This document shows, in pieces, positions 1 through 6,475 of a stretch of DNA of 64,000 nt. The stretch lies in contig CAKSYT010000004.1 in assembly GCA_934524985.1 (NCBI GenBank), forward strand, positions 1-64,000, written 5' to 3'. The notes below the pieces were generated by a model. That model was not told the origin of the DNA. It searched no databases and saw only the letters and a program-made list of their open reading frames with translations. Position numbers and translations under genes: made by a program. Position 1 is the stretch's first letter, and each line of letters opens with the position of its first letter. The DNA comes from an uncultured Faecalibacterium sp. (lineage in GTDB: Bacteria; Bacillota; Clostridia; Oscillospirales; Ruminococcaceae).

Positions 1-96
1 AGTGTCAGCAGAAGCAGCAATAGGCCGGTCTGCTTCTTGCGGCCAAGCATCCCATGAAACGCCAGAATGATAGATGGACTTTCTTTGATTTTCATA
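1..96 (-). pseudogene. 5' end of a possible membrane protein gene, frame apparently broken
   Basis: A minus-strand ATG at 94-96 follows a GAGGGTG ribosome-binding-like sequence. The first 12 codons read MKIKESPSIILA. In the same frame the remaining 20 codons become a polar, unlikely sequence (VSWDAWPQ...). A one-base shift near position 60/61 gives FHGMLGRKKQTGLLLLLL, which looks like the cytoplasmic lead-in and first membrane helix of an FtsX-like ABC permease. I infer either a frameshifted gene or a sequence error. Only 32 codons lie in the window, so the family cannot be decided. Confidence 0.3.
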
Positions 97-140
97 AGGC
101 ACCCTCGCTGTGGAATCGTCAATCGATTAACCATCCCTAA

Positions 141-178
141 TAAAAAACCTGCCTGCTCACCTATGCCTGTGAACAGGC
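141..178 (-). terminator. Intrinsic terminator downstream of the 221-616 gene
   Basis: GCCTGCTCAC (151-160) pairs with GTGAACAGGC (169-178) with one mismatch. On the minus strand it is followed by a run of T (complement of 142-147). It lies about 40 bases past the stop of the minus-strand secreted-protein gene. The plus-strand side also has a short T run (182-186), so it may work both ways. Confidence 0.6.
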
Positions 179-220
179 AATGTTTTTAAACGATATCGTT
201 AGGCAGAGCTACGACTCCTT

Positions 221-616
221 TCAACTGCGATTTGAGTAATGCCATCCGTAATATTCAGTGGTATAGTAATATTCACCGCATTTAGTGCAACGATAAATAT
301 AAACTTGCGCATAGCCGTACTTTCCCGTAGAAGAGTCATATACTTCGTAACTGCTTCCAACAGGAGAGCGCTTGTAAGCGTGATCACAAGCGGGATAGAT
401 GTCAGAAGGTTCAACTGGTATCACAACATTTGTATCAAGCACAATCTTCGGAATGATTTTCTCTAGAATGATATCAGCTTCGCTCATAACCGTGTCAGGT
501 TCAGAAGGGATTTCTTCCATGGCGGCATCAGGCTCCAGTGCAAAAGAAGAAATCGACAGGCAAGCAACCATAGCAAACAACGCGAAGATCGTAAAAATCT
601 TTTTTAATGATTTCAT
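221..616 (-). CDS. Small secreted protein with a C-terminal CTKC motif, divergent from agrAC
   Basis: The product is 131 residues. The start at 616 is chosen because GGGAGGAAT lies just upstream and the next residues form a Sec signal peptide (MKSLKKIF, then a hydrophobic core ending SSFALE). The mature part is acidic at first, then has a cysteine-histidine pair (CDHAY), a tyrosine-rich stretch with a DSSTGKYGY segment, and RCTKCGEYYY near the end. The same C...H / TG / QCTKC arrangement is present in the 5031-5504 product, so the two are probably distant relatives. The paired cysteines could bind metal or form a disulfide; no function is known. The promoter (-10 TATGAT at 717-722) lies below a pair of LytTR-type boxes (746-779), so the agr response regulator probably controls this gene. 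It is AT-rich like the agr genes. Confidence 0.8.
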   Translation of the reverse strand: MKSLKKIFTIFALFAMVACLSISSFALEPDAAMEEIPSEPDTVMSEADIILEKIIPKIVLDTNVVIPVEPSDIYPACDHAYKRSPVGSSYEVYDSSTGKYGYAQVYIYRCTKCGEYYYTTEYYGWHYSNRS

Positions 617-716
617 AGCTATTCCTCCCAGATAAGCTTTCTGCTCTGAGTGTGTCATAATGGTCACAAGGTCTGCATGGGACTCACCTCACCTAGTACA
701 TTTTTGTCTTAAAAGT

Positions 717-722
717 ATCATA
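717..722 (-). promoter_or_regulatory. -10 element of the 221-616 gene
   Basis: On the minus strand this reads TATGAT. It is exactly 23 bases beyond the proximal LytTR-type box (746-758). The same 23-base gap separates the boxes before agrB from a TATGGT (2976-2981). No good -35 is present, as expected if an activator replaces it. Confidence 0.6.
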
Positions 723-745
723 CAATCAGAAAAACACAAGAGCCT

Positions 746-779
746 TGGCACGAACGGTTTGATTTATGGCAGGAATGGT
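746..779 (-). promoter_or_regulatory. Paired LytTR-type boxes facing the 221-616 gene
   Basis: On the minus strand two 13-base repeats, ACCATTCCTGCCA (767-779) and ACCGTTCGTGCCA (746-758), start 21 bp apart, two helical turns. LytTR regulators are known to bind two direct repeats on one DNA face. The same motif pair at the same spacing precedes agrB (2919-2952). The site also lies only 12 bp upstream of the -35 of agrA, so it could influence both directions. Confidence 0.72.
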
Positions 780-791
780 CAAGTCGGTACC

Positions 792-830
792 TTGATGATT
801 GCAGATTGAACGCTTATAATAGTTATAAGC
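792..830 (+). promoter_or_regulatory. Sigma-A promoter of agrAC with an overlapping palindrome
   Basis: TTGATG (792-797), a 17-base spacer and TATAAT (815-820) form a good vegetative promoter. GCTTATAA (812-819) and TTATAAGC (823-830) form a perfect inverted repeat over the -10 and start region. It could be an operator for a repressor or simply a start-site hairpin. Confidence 0.65.
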
Positions 831-856
831 ACCGAATCTAATTGGAGGATCTTCAA

Positions 857-1555
857 ATGGCAAAATATACGGTCGCGGTCTGCGATGATGAAAAAGAAGA
901 TTTAAGTTTCATTGTAAGAAAAATCACAGAATACGACACTCACCAGCTCTTTGAAATCAAAACCTATACAGATGGAGAACTACTTTTTGACGAATTAAAA
1001 TCACAAAAAACATCCATTGACCTCTTGCTTTTGGACATAGAAATGCCATCCAATGGATTTCAACTTGCACGAACTCTACAAGCTTTGCCAAAGCATCCAA
1101 TGGTGATTTTTGTAACTAGACAGCATGAGTATGCCGTTCAAGGTTATGGAATAGCTTTTCGCTATTTGACAAAACCATTAAATGACCTATTGTTTAAATC
1201 CGCAATGGATGCGGCAACTCAAGAACTTGCATCACGTCGATTCCTTGTTGAATGTGATGGTGGAACATTATCACTGGAAACTGCAAATATTTACTATATT
1301 GAAAGTTGTGGCCATACAATTTTAGTTCACAGCAAAGGTAAAGACTTTCAGCTTCGGATGAATATTCAAGATGCAGCCAAGCAGCTTCCCAAACGTTGCT
1401 TTACAGCACCCCATAGGTGCTATCTCGTTAATATGGAACACATCCTTTATACTTCATCAGACGAAATCATGCTTTCCAACGGAACAAAGCTGCCTATTAG
1501 CCGAAGAAAACGTCATGAATTCAATCAAGCGTTTAACACATATTTAGGACGGTAA
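857..1555 (+). CDS. agrA: AgrA-like LytTR response regulator
   Basis: The 232-residue product has a CheY-like receiver domain (residues 4-120, acidic pair D10-D11, phospho-acceptor D60 in LLLLDIEMP) followed by a LytTR DNA-binding domain (about 130-232, with YYIES and RCYLVNMEHI). This is the domain order and length of AgrA. The ATG at 857 follows TTGGAGGAT; the earlier in-frame TTG at 842 lies inside that site. The kinase gene begins two bases after the stop, so the pair is one operon. With the AgrB and AgrD genes downstream, its role is most likely to be activated by the sensor at 1557 and to bind the paired boxes at 746-779 and 2919-2952. The symbol is used in the sense of agr-like; the exact orthologue is not proven. 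Confidence 0.85.
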   Translation: MAKYTVAVCDDEKEDLSFIVRKITEYDTHQLFEIKTYTDGELLFDELKSQKTSIDLLLLDIEMPSNGFQLARTLQALPKHPMVIFVTRQHEYAVQGYGIAFRYLTKPLNDLLFKSAMDAATQELASRRFLVECDGGTLSLETANIYYIESCGHTILVHSKGKDFQLRMNIQDAAKQLPKRCFTAPHRCYLVNMEHILYTSSDEIMLSNGTKLPISRRKRHEFNQAFNTYLGR

Positions 1556-1556
1556 A

Positions 1557-2819
1557 ATGTATTATTTTATAGAATTGGCCGGAAGTATTACAAACATTGC
1601 ACTGCTCAGTCTGTTTATGAGCCGACTGTTTGTGCGAAACAAGATTCAAAGCAAATGGCACTACGCATTTCTTACTTTGTTATGCACAGGGCAGTGCGTT
1701 CTAAGTCTTTTTCCGAATTGGATGATACCTAGGACACTCTATCTGCTGCTTGGAGGTTTTTTACTAGCAAGATTGTTCTATGAAGTTCAGACTTGGCCGG
1801 CAGCTTTCGCAAGCGGTTCATTTTTTGTCTTGGGTTCCGTGGTAGAGATTCTTGCGATGCTATTGATTGGCATTCGTCTGCCAGATACGGATCTTTTAAT
1901 GCAGGTTGGAGCAGCACGATTGATTTATGTTGTGTTCTCTAATCTGATTCAAATACCACTTCTTATTTTAGTGTCACATTTTTTCAACAGGGAAGAAAGT
2001 GATTTGCGGATTGTATGGCTTCTTCCTCTAATCAGTATTCAACTTGCAAGTATCTCCGTGTGCTATGTTGTACAGTGCCATGCAGCAGATAAAGACTTTC
2101 CGAACTATATGGTTTTCTTCATGGCTGTCCTGCTTTTTGTGAATATTATGATCGTTTTCTACGTGGAAACCCTGCGGAAAAATGAAAAAGAAAAGTATTT
2201 GGCAGAACTAACAGAACAGCACTATCATTTACAAATAGAGTACTATCAGCAACTTCTGGAAAAGCAACAGGAAACAAAGGCCCTTTGGCATGACATTAAA
2301 AAATATACCGCCGCAATGCAAGCGGTTGCAGCGCAAAATGACTCCGAACAACTCCGTCAGATTGCTCAAGCAGCTGCGGATGCTTATGAACGTGTGAAAG
2401 ACATCTCTGCTGTTGGCAATCCTGTGGTCGATGCTTTACTAAATCAATATCTCCGTTCTGCAAAAGAAAATCAGATCCAAGTTCTTTTGGATATAACAAT
2501 TCCAGAAGTTCTTGCTATCTCAACATTGTTGTTAAGCGTTGTTATTGGTAATACATTCGATAATGCAATTGAAGCTTGCCGACTTATCGCCCCAGAAAAA
2601 CGGGTGATTCACTTGCAACTACGAAAACAGAACCGAATCCTGTTTTACAGTATCGAAAATCCATATATAGATGCTGTTACCCAGCTGCGCGTAGGGAAGC
2701 ACCATGGTTACGGGTTGAAAAATGTAGAACGTGCCGTGAATCAAAATAACGGTAATTTTCAGGTGGAGAAAAGTAAGGGACTCTTTGTTATACAGATTCG
2801 TTTGAATTGTGAAAGCTAA
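1557..2819 (+). CDS. agrC: AgrC-like membrane sensor histidine kinase (GHKL type)
   Basis: The 420-residue protein starts with about six hydrophobic segments (residues 5-210), the polytopic sensor layout of AgrC. A coiled linker follows (residues 210-240), then an H box, ALWHDIKKY, with the likely phosphorylated His at about residue 245. The GHKL ATPase has an N box near residue 335 (GNTFDNAIEAC) and a G box near 386 (HGYGLKNVERAV). Such kinases lack the classical HisKA helix pair. It sits directly behind the response regulator gene and ahead of agrB. The expected ligand is the cyclic peptide made from the 3803 ORF. Family assignment is firm; ligand is inferred from context. Confidence 0.85.
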   Translation: MYYFIELAGSITNIALLSLFMSRLFVRNKIQSKWHYAFLTLLCTGQCVLSLFPNWMIPRTLYLLLGGFLLARLFYEVQTWPAAFASGSFFVLGSVVEILAMLLIGIRLPDTDLLMQVGAARLIYVVFSNLIQIPLLILVSHFFNREESDLRIVWLLPLISIQLASISVCYVVQCHAADKDFPNYMVFFMAVLLFVNIMIVFYVETLRKNEKEKYLAELTEQHYHLQIEYYQQLLEKQQETKALWHDIKKYTAAMQAVAAQNDSEQLRQIAQAAADAYERVKDISAVGNPVVDALLNQYLRSAKENQIQVLLDITIPEVLAISTLLLSVVIGNTFDNAIEACRLIAPEKRVIHLQLRKQNRILFYSIENPYIDAVTQLRVGKHHGYGLKNVERAVNQNNGNFQVEKSKGLFVIQIRLNCES

Positions 2820-2918
2820 AGTAAAAACCAAATACTAGATTTGACTTCTTTAAAAATAAGATTGCTTTTGTTTCCTACTGGATCGTTGTGCTGTTGAGCC
2901 CTTTTTGATGGGTTACTG

Positions 2919-2952
2919 ACCATTCGTGCCAAAAAGCCGACCATTCATGACA
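2919..2952 (+). promoter_or_regulatory. Paired LytTR-type boxes upstream of agrB
   Basis: ACCATTCGTGCCA (2919-2931) and ACCATTCATGACA (2940-2952) start 21 bp apart. They match the inverted pair at 746-779. The 13-base repeat length, the spacing and the AgrA-like gene next to them make binding by that LytTR protein the natural reading. Confidence 0.75.
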
Positions 2953-2967
2953 AAGGGATTGCTTTAG

Positions 2968-2981
2968 TATAAAATTATGGT
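2968..2981 (+). promoter_or_regulatory. Promoter of the agrB-agrD operon (-10)
   Basis: TATGGT at 2976-2981 lies 23 bases after the proximal box, the same geometry as the minus-strand promoter at 717-722. An overlapping TATAAA (2968-2973) is an alternative. Transcription from here would produce about 165 bases of leader before agrB. Confidence 0.55.
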
Positions 2982-3104
2982 AATATCAGCTAAACTTATA
3001 TTGATAATTTAATTGATTTCTCGAACGAAATTTAAAAAATCTAAAATCACACCTGCTATCTACTCGTTTAGTTAAAAGAATGGTTTTTATTAACTTCTTG
3101 TGAA

Positions 3105-3153
3105 CAGACGGGCATCCGACAAACCAAGAAGGATGCCCGTCTGTTTCTTTATT
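3105..3153 (+). terminator. Terminator-like hairpin between the agr promoter and agrB
   Basis: CAGACGGGCATCC (3105-3117) and GGATGCCCGTCTG (3131-3143) are perfectly complementary over 13 bp, followed by TTTCTTTATT running up to the agrB start. It has the form of a strong intrinsic terminator. A transcript from the -10 at 2976 would end here at about 160 nt unless there is read-through. It may make a small RNA, act as an attenuator, or end agrAC transcription while the downstream operon has its own start. Confidence 0.65.
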
Positions 3154-3154
3154 G

Positions 3155-3742
3155 ATGGAAAATTATATGTTAGAACGTGTTCTCTCTCAAAAAATTGTTA
3201 AACGACTATGTAATCATGGAATTGTTGACCGTGCGGAATCAAATGCGTATGTATATGCCTATGAACTATTGATTTCATCCGTGATAAGCGTCCTCATTGT
3301 CTTTATATTATCATATATTTGCGGAAATGTGTGGTATTCCGTGTTTTTTCTTGTTGGATTTATTCCACTCCGGATATATATAGGTGGCTACCATGCGTCT
3401 TCGCATTTTAATTGTTATTTGGCCTTTTCTTCGGCCTTTCTAGCAAGTGTTATCTTGAGCTGTCGAATCAAAGCAACATATAGATTTCGCTTGATAACGA
3501 CTTTTATACTATTTACAATTGCATTTTTGTGTGCTCCCGTTGAAGCAGAAAATAAACATCTTACAGTGGAGAAACGCGAAAAGTATAGATTTATTGGTAT
3601 TTGCTTAGCAGGTTTTGATGTTATACTTGCCGCAATTAATATTGTGCCATACTTGAAGTTTGCAACTGTTTACTATTTTTCAAAGTGGGCAGTGGTTGTG
3701 TTTGCACTCATCCCATGTTTTACCAGAAAAATCCGAAAGTAA
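3155..3742 (+). CDS. agrB: AgrB-like membrane protease that processes the autoinducer pro-peptide
   Basis: The 195-residue product has the AgrB pattern: a short amphipathic N-terminus (SQKIVKRL), then IGGYHASSHFNC, where the His (about residue 80) and the Cys seven residues later match the catalytic H77/C84 spacing of the staphylococcal enzyme, and four to six membrane helices around them. AgrB cleaves the C-terminal tail of AgrD and forms the thiolactone ring in the cytoplasmic membrane. The start is uncertain: ATG at 3155, TTG at 3152 and ATG at 3167 are all possible, none with a strong ribosome binding site, and the upstream terminator-like hairpin contains the nearest AAGGA. Sixty bases separate it from agrD. 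Confidence 0.88.
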   Translation: MENYMLERVLSQKIVKRLCNHGIVDRAESNAYVYAYELLISSVISVLIVFILSYICGNVWYSVFFLVGFIPLRIYIGGYHASSHFNCYLAFSSAFLASVILSCRIKATYRFRLITTFILFTIAFLCAPVEAENKHLTVEKREKYRFIGICLAGFDVILAAINIVPYLKFATVYYFSKWAVVVFALIPCFTRKIRK

Positions 3743-3802
3743 ATTCGGCTTCCTTTTGGGATGACCGATTTTCTAATAAATATAAAGAAAGGAGGTGGCA
3801 AA

Positions 3803-3937
3803 ATGAAAAAAATAGTGTATTGGCTGAGCAGGCTCACTTGCATTATTGCAATGGGAATGGCCGTAGCAAGTGTAAATAGCACTTGTTTCTTTACTGCATA
3901 TCAGCCGGATGTCCCGGAATCGCTCAATCACAGATAA
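3803..3937 (+). CDS. agrD: AgrD-like autoinducer pro-peptide (44 residues)
   Basis: An excellent AAAGGAGGTGG site precedes the ATG at 3803. The peptide has the three parts of AgrD: a basic, amphipathic N-terminus (MKKIVYWLSRL, then IIAMGMAVAS), a core VNSTCFFTA, and a charged tail YQPDVPESLNHR. The core and tail line up without gaps with the classical pattern Cys + four residues followed by a tail ending in xVPxxL (S. aureus YSTCDFIM then DEVEVPKEL). The predicted ring is Cys28 to Ala32 (CFFTA) with an NST-type N-terminal extension. Ring closure by AgrB at 3155 is inferred. The gene is too short for normal ORF cut-offs. Confidence 0.87.
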   Translation: MKKIVYWLSRLTCIIAMGMAVASVNSTCFFTAYQPDVPESLNHR

Positions 3938-3990
3938 TTGAACCGCAAATTCAGTCAATAGACAAATATTAAGATGTGAGGTGATAAAGC

Positions 3991-4656
3991 ATGAAAGAGG
4001 TATCGCGCAGAACTTTTTTGAAAACTTTGGGTGTTGGTATAACAGTGGCTACTTTACAACAGTTGCCAATGACTACCGCTTTTGCAGACAGTTCGGTTAA
4101 CAAAGAAAAGATTGTTGCTGAAATCAATAATGTATATCGAGCTAAAGGCATGACATTTAGAATTAATGAGATTTCTTTTGATGCAGGCAACTGCTCTTTG
4201 GAGAATTTGAGTAAGGATATCGCAGCATTGAAAAAGATCCAAGTTGAAACGAGAAATGTAAGCGTTGATAAAAAGCAGAATGATTCTACGCCTGAAATAG
4301 ATACTCTTAGAGCCCCAATGCCAGTCTCCTTCAGCAAAACAGTTACCGATTCCCTGTATGTTTTCTTTGATGAGGGAACATTTGGTGAAGTTTATATCGA
4401 TGTGACTATAAGCGGAACTATTGACCTTCAATACAATGATATTTGGAGTTCATCGGGTACTGCTGTTGAGAAAAATGGCGTAAATGTGGACTATCTCAAC
4501 ATCGGTAGCGTATCTACCCAAAACGATTCACCTTCAAAGGGATATGTATCCTACTCTTGCCCATGCAGTGCTCGATTTGCTTGGACAAGCCCGTATTCGG
4601 GCGTTAAATATTCCGGCACAGATCAAAAGACAATTCAAGGTTCCTTTGCTCCGTAA
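3991..4656 (+). CDS. Exported protein with twin-arginine-like signal, agr operon
   Basis: The product is 221 residues. The start at 3991 follows GTGAGGTGAT. The N-terminus MKEVSRRTFLK fits the twin-arginine consensus S-R-R-x-F-L-K and is followed by a moderately hydrophobic stretch (LGVGITVATL) and an export-type AFADSS site near residue 31. The mature part is mixed alpha/beta-like, with a single CPC motif (YSCPCSARFAW) near the end. I do not recognise a family. It is 53 bases downstream of agrD and, with no terminator between, likely in the same transcript. Whether export is truly Tat-dependent cannot be told from the sequence. Confidence 0.75.
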   Translation: MKEVSRRTFLKTLGVGITVATLQQLPMTTAFADSSVNKEKIVAEINNVYRAKGMTFRINEISFDAGNCSLENLSKDIAALKKIQVETRNVSVDKKQNDSTPEIDTLRAPMPVSFSKTVTDSLYVFFDEGTFGEVYIDVTISGTIDLQYNDIWSSSGTAVEKNGVNVDYLNIGSVSTQNDSPSKGYVSYSCPCSARFAWTSPYSGVKYSGTDQKTIQGSFAP

Positions 4657-4690
4657 GGTGTGGATGATTCATTGAAAGGAGAGCTGGGTT

Positions 4691-4795
4691 ATGATGGCGT
4701 TTGACATGACTCTTACATTTGCATTACATACAGCCGAACTTGTTTTTTGTGTTATGGGAATACTTGCATTCGGAAAATACCTTTGGAAAAAGTGA
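4691..4795 (+). CDS. Tiny single-helix membrane peptide (34 residues), agr operon
   Basis: GAAAGGAGAGC precedes an ATG at 4691, 34 bases after the previous stop. The peptide has one hydrophobic helix (LHTAELVFCVMGILAF) and a basic end (GKYLWKK). The helix followed by K-Y-L resembles the 4894-5034 peptide (LALAKYL), so the two may be related. Roles could include a membrane helper for the exported proteins or a regulator of the sensor kinase; nothing in the sequence decides this. Confidence 0.6.
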   Translation: MMAFDMTLTFALHTAELVFCVMGILAFGKYLWKK

Positions 4796-4843
4796 TTGGC
4801 GATTTATAGACCTCAAAAAAATGTTGAACTGGAGGCGATTCCA

Positions 4844-4897
4844 ATGCAGACAATTTCCTTGAAAACAAGTCAAGTACAAGTTGAGACGTATTTATGA
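4844..4897 (+). CDS. Possible 17-codon ORF translationally coupled to the 4894 gene
   Basis: CTGGAGGCGATTCCA gives a proper ribosome binding site for the ATG at 4844. The ORF reads MQTISLKTSQVQVETYL and ends with a TGA that overlaps the ATG of the next gene (ATGA, 4894-4897). The 4894 gene itself has no clear binding site, so translation of this short ORF may serve mainly to deliver ribosomes to it. It could also be an accidental ORF. Confidence 0.4.
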   Translation: MQTISLKTSQVQVETYL

Positions 4898-5034
4898 AGT
4901 TTGGCGCACCGGAAATCTTGACGATTGTACTGACAGTAGTAGTCGTGATAATTGCATTTCTTGCGCTTGCAAAATACCTTATCCGATATGCTGTCAAGTT
5001 CTATATTAAAATAAAAGGAGATGACTCGAAATGA
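4894..5034 (+). CDS. Small membrane peptide (46 residues), agr operon
   Basis: The ORF begins at the ATGA overlap with the 17-codon ORF and ends in an ATGA overlap with the secreted-protein gene at 5031, so three reading frames are stitched together by four-base overlaps. It has a strong helix (residues 8-28, rich in V, I, L, A), followed by KYLIRYAVKFYIKIK, a basic amphipathic tail. It looks like a single-pass peptide or a membrane-active peptide. No family is recognised. Confidence 0.6.
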   Translation: MKFGAPEILTIVLTVVVVIIAFLALAKYLIRYAVKFYIKIKGDDSK

Positions 5035-5504
5035 CGTTGAGAAAAAGGTTGGTTTCTCTTTGCATGGCAGTGGTATTAGCCTTTGCAATTTCTGCCACAG
5101 GATTTGCTGCTTCAATAGTGCCAGATGCTAAAGATTATACTCCACACACATACGGTGTGAACGTACCAAACAGTGGCACACCCGGAACCATTGGTATGAC
5201 ACGTGTGCTTGCAGAATGCAACGGTGGTCCGCATGATATGTTGGCACATGGTTGGGGTAGTATATATAATGTTACTACGGGAGAATGGGTTGTACGCAGT
5301 GGTGCGTGTGCTCAATGCACCAAATGCAATCTGGTAATCGTTACTCAAAATGATCCCGGCTCTGGGGCAGCATTGGGTTATTATACAACATGGCAACCAA
5401 ATGAGGAACTTAGTTCCTATAATACAATTATCAATCAATCGAGTAATAACATCATTTATACATCCAGCACATCTATTCCCGGTATCCGGTTTAGATTTGC
5501 CTAA
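5031..5504 (+). CDS. Secreted cysteine-motif protein, agr operon
   Basis: The product has 157 residues. AAAGGAG lies 12 bases before the ATG. A clear Sec signal peptide (RKRLVSLCMAVVLAFAISATGFAA) ends near residue 27. The mature part contains ECNGGPHDM, then YNVTTGEWV, then CAQCTKCN, and ends in a polar Ser/Asn/Thr-rich stretch. The Cys-His, TG and QCTKC blocks occur in the same order in the divergent 221-616 product. They may form one metal-binding or disulfide-bonded fold. Function unknown; both genes appear to be under the same agr-type control. Confidence 0.78.
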   Translation: MTLRKRLVSLCMAVVLAFAISATGFAASIVPDAKDYTPHTYGVNVPNSGTPGTIGMTRVLAECNGGPHDMLAHGWGSIYNVTTGEWVVRSGACAQCTKCNLVIVTQNDPGSGAALGYYTTWQPNEELSSYNTIINQSSNNIIYTSSTSIPGIRFRFA

Positions 5505-5534
5505 ATTATAATGAAATAAGGGGATGAGATTGCT

Positions 5535-6092
5535 ATGTCAAGAAATTCCAAAAGACAAAGAGTTGTTGCTTTAATTGCTTTATTGGCTGTTGCAGCTTGT
5601 AGCATAGCAATTTTTATGTTCTCTCGGACATCAGGCGACAGTGCAAAGAAGTGCGCAGAAGAAGCAATCACAAAATTGTTTTCATGTACGATTCAAGATG
5701 CAGCTGATTTTAACGATGCACTCTTGTCACCTTCGGCAGATAGCACTCCTGCTGAAAATAATGGCCTTCTTTCGGCTTCGGATGATGCTTTAACCGACTA
5801 TCTGTCAAAGCGATTTGGCAATCATGTTACAGATGCTTGTCTTGAACAGCTCGTTGCAAACCGTGTGGTTTCGTATAGCGTAAATATAGCAGAAAAATAT
5901 AATTCTGACATTCGAGTTTCTGATTTAAAGTTGGATGAAAACTCAAGTGGTGAGAATTCGTATCGTTTTAGTGCTGTTTTACAAACAGAAACAGATGCAT
6001 CGACCGTAGCAAACATATTCGGTTCAGTATTTGTTGAAAAAGAAGATGGAGTTTATAAGGTATCGAATGTTACAGTTCAGGTACAGCAGTAA
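5535..6092 (+). CDS. Membrane-anchored extracytoplasmic protein, last gene of agr operon
   Basis: The protein has 185 residues. AAGGGGATGAG precedes the ATG. A basic start (SRNSKRQR) leads into one helix (VVALIALLAVAACSIAIFMF), so the chain is anchored with its C-terminal 155 residues outside. VAAC could be read as a lipobox, but the helix runs on, so a membrane anchor is more likely. The outer part resembles small stress or immunity-type anchored domains (helix, linker, beta-rich end KEDGVYKVSNVTVQV), but I do not recognise a named family. A terminator follows at 6186. Confidence 0.7.
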   Translation: MSRNSKRQRVVALIALLAVAACSIAIFMFSRTSGDSAKKCAEEAITKLFSCTIQDAADFNDALLSPSADSTPAENNGLLSASDDALTDYLSKRFGNHVTDACLEQLVANRVVSYSVNIAEKYNSDIRVSDLKLDENSSGENSYRFSAVLQTETDASTVANIFGSVFVEKEDGVYKVSNVTVQVQQ

Positions 6093-6185
6093 ATAAAGCC
6101 CATATTCGAGCAGAAAAGTTAAAATTATCTGCACGAATAAGACACCCTTATAATTTCATCTAAAACACTTGGTGCTTAAGCCGAT

Positions 6186-6232
6186 GCCCACCAGTTTGTG
6201 ATAACGTCATAAGCTGGTGGGCGTTCTTATTA
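6186..6232 (+). terminator. Terminator closing the agr-linked operon
   Basis: GCCCACCAG (6186-6194) pairs with CTGGTGGGC (6214-6222); inner bases extend the stem with wobble pairs. GTTCTTATT follows. It lies about 95 bases past the last gene of the operon. Confidence 0.6.
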
Positions 6233-6475
6233 CACACATATTTAAGGATTTGCTATATAACACCCGTGCCAAATCTAATCGCCACAAAAGTCAGAATAAA
6301 ATTCTGTGCTTCGATGCCGAAAGCTAAAGAATTTTGTTCCCTCCATAAAAGAAATTGAAAATAATTTCAAACGGAGGATTGATTTCTCTATCAAAACATG
6401 GTATATACATTATACGAAACAATGATTTGGAAGAACGTTCCACCGTTCAATGATGTAGAATGAGAGGTGTCCGTC
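6233..6475. other. AT-rich spacer between the agr island and the recombinase
   Basis: No gene is visible. The stretch is AT-rich up to about 6435 and switches abruptly to GC-rich coding sequence at the recombinase start. The composition break and the recombinase make this a candidate place for an element end or attachment site, but no duplicated core could be identified inside the window. Confidence 0.35.

Noticed and set aside
6432..6445. ACCGTTCAATGA near the recombinase as another LytTR box
   Set aside because: No partner at 21 bp and no -10 at the expected distance.
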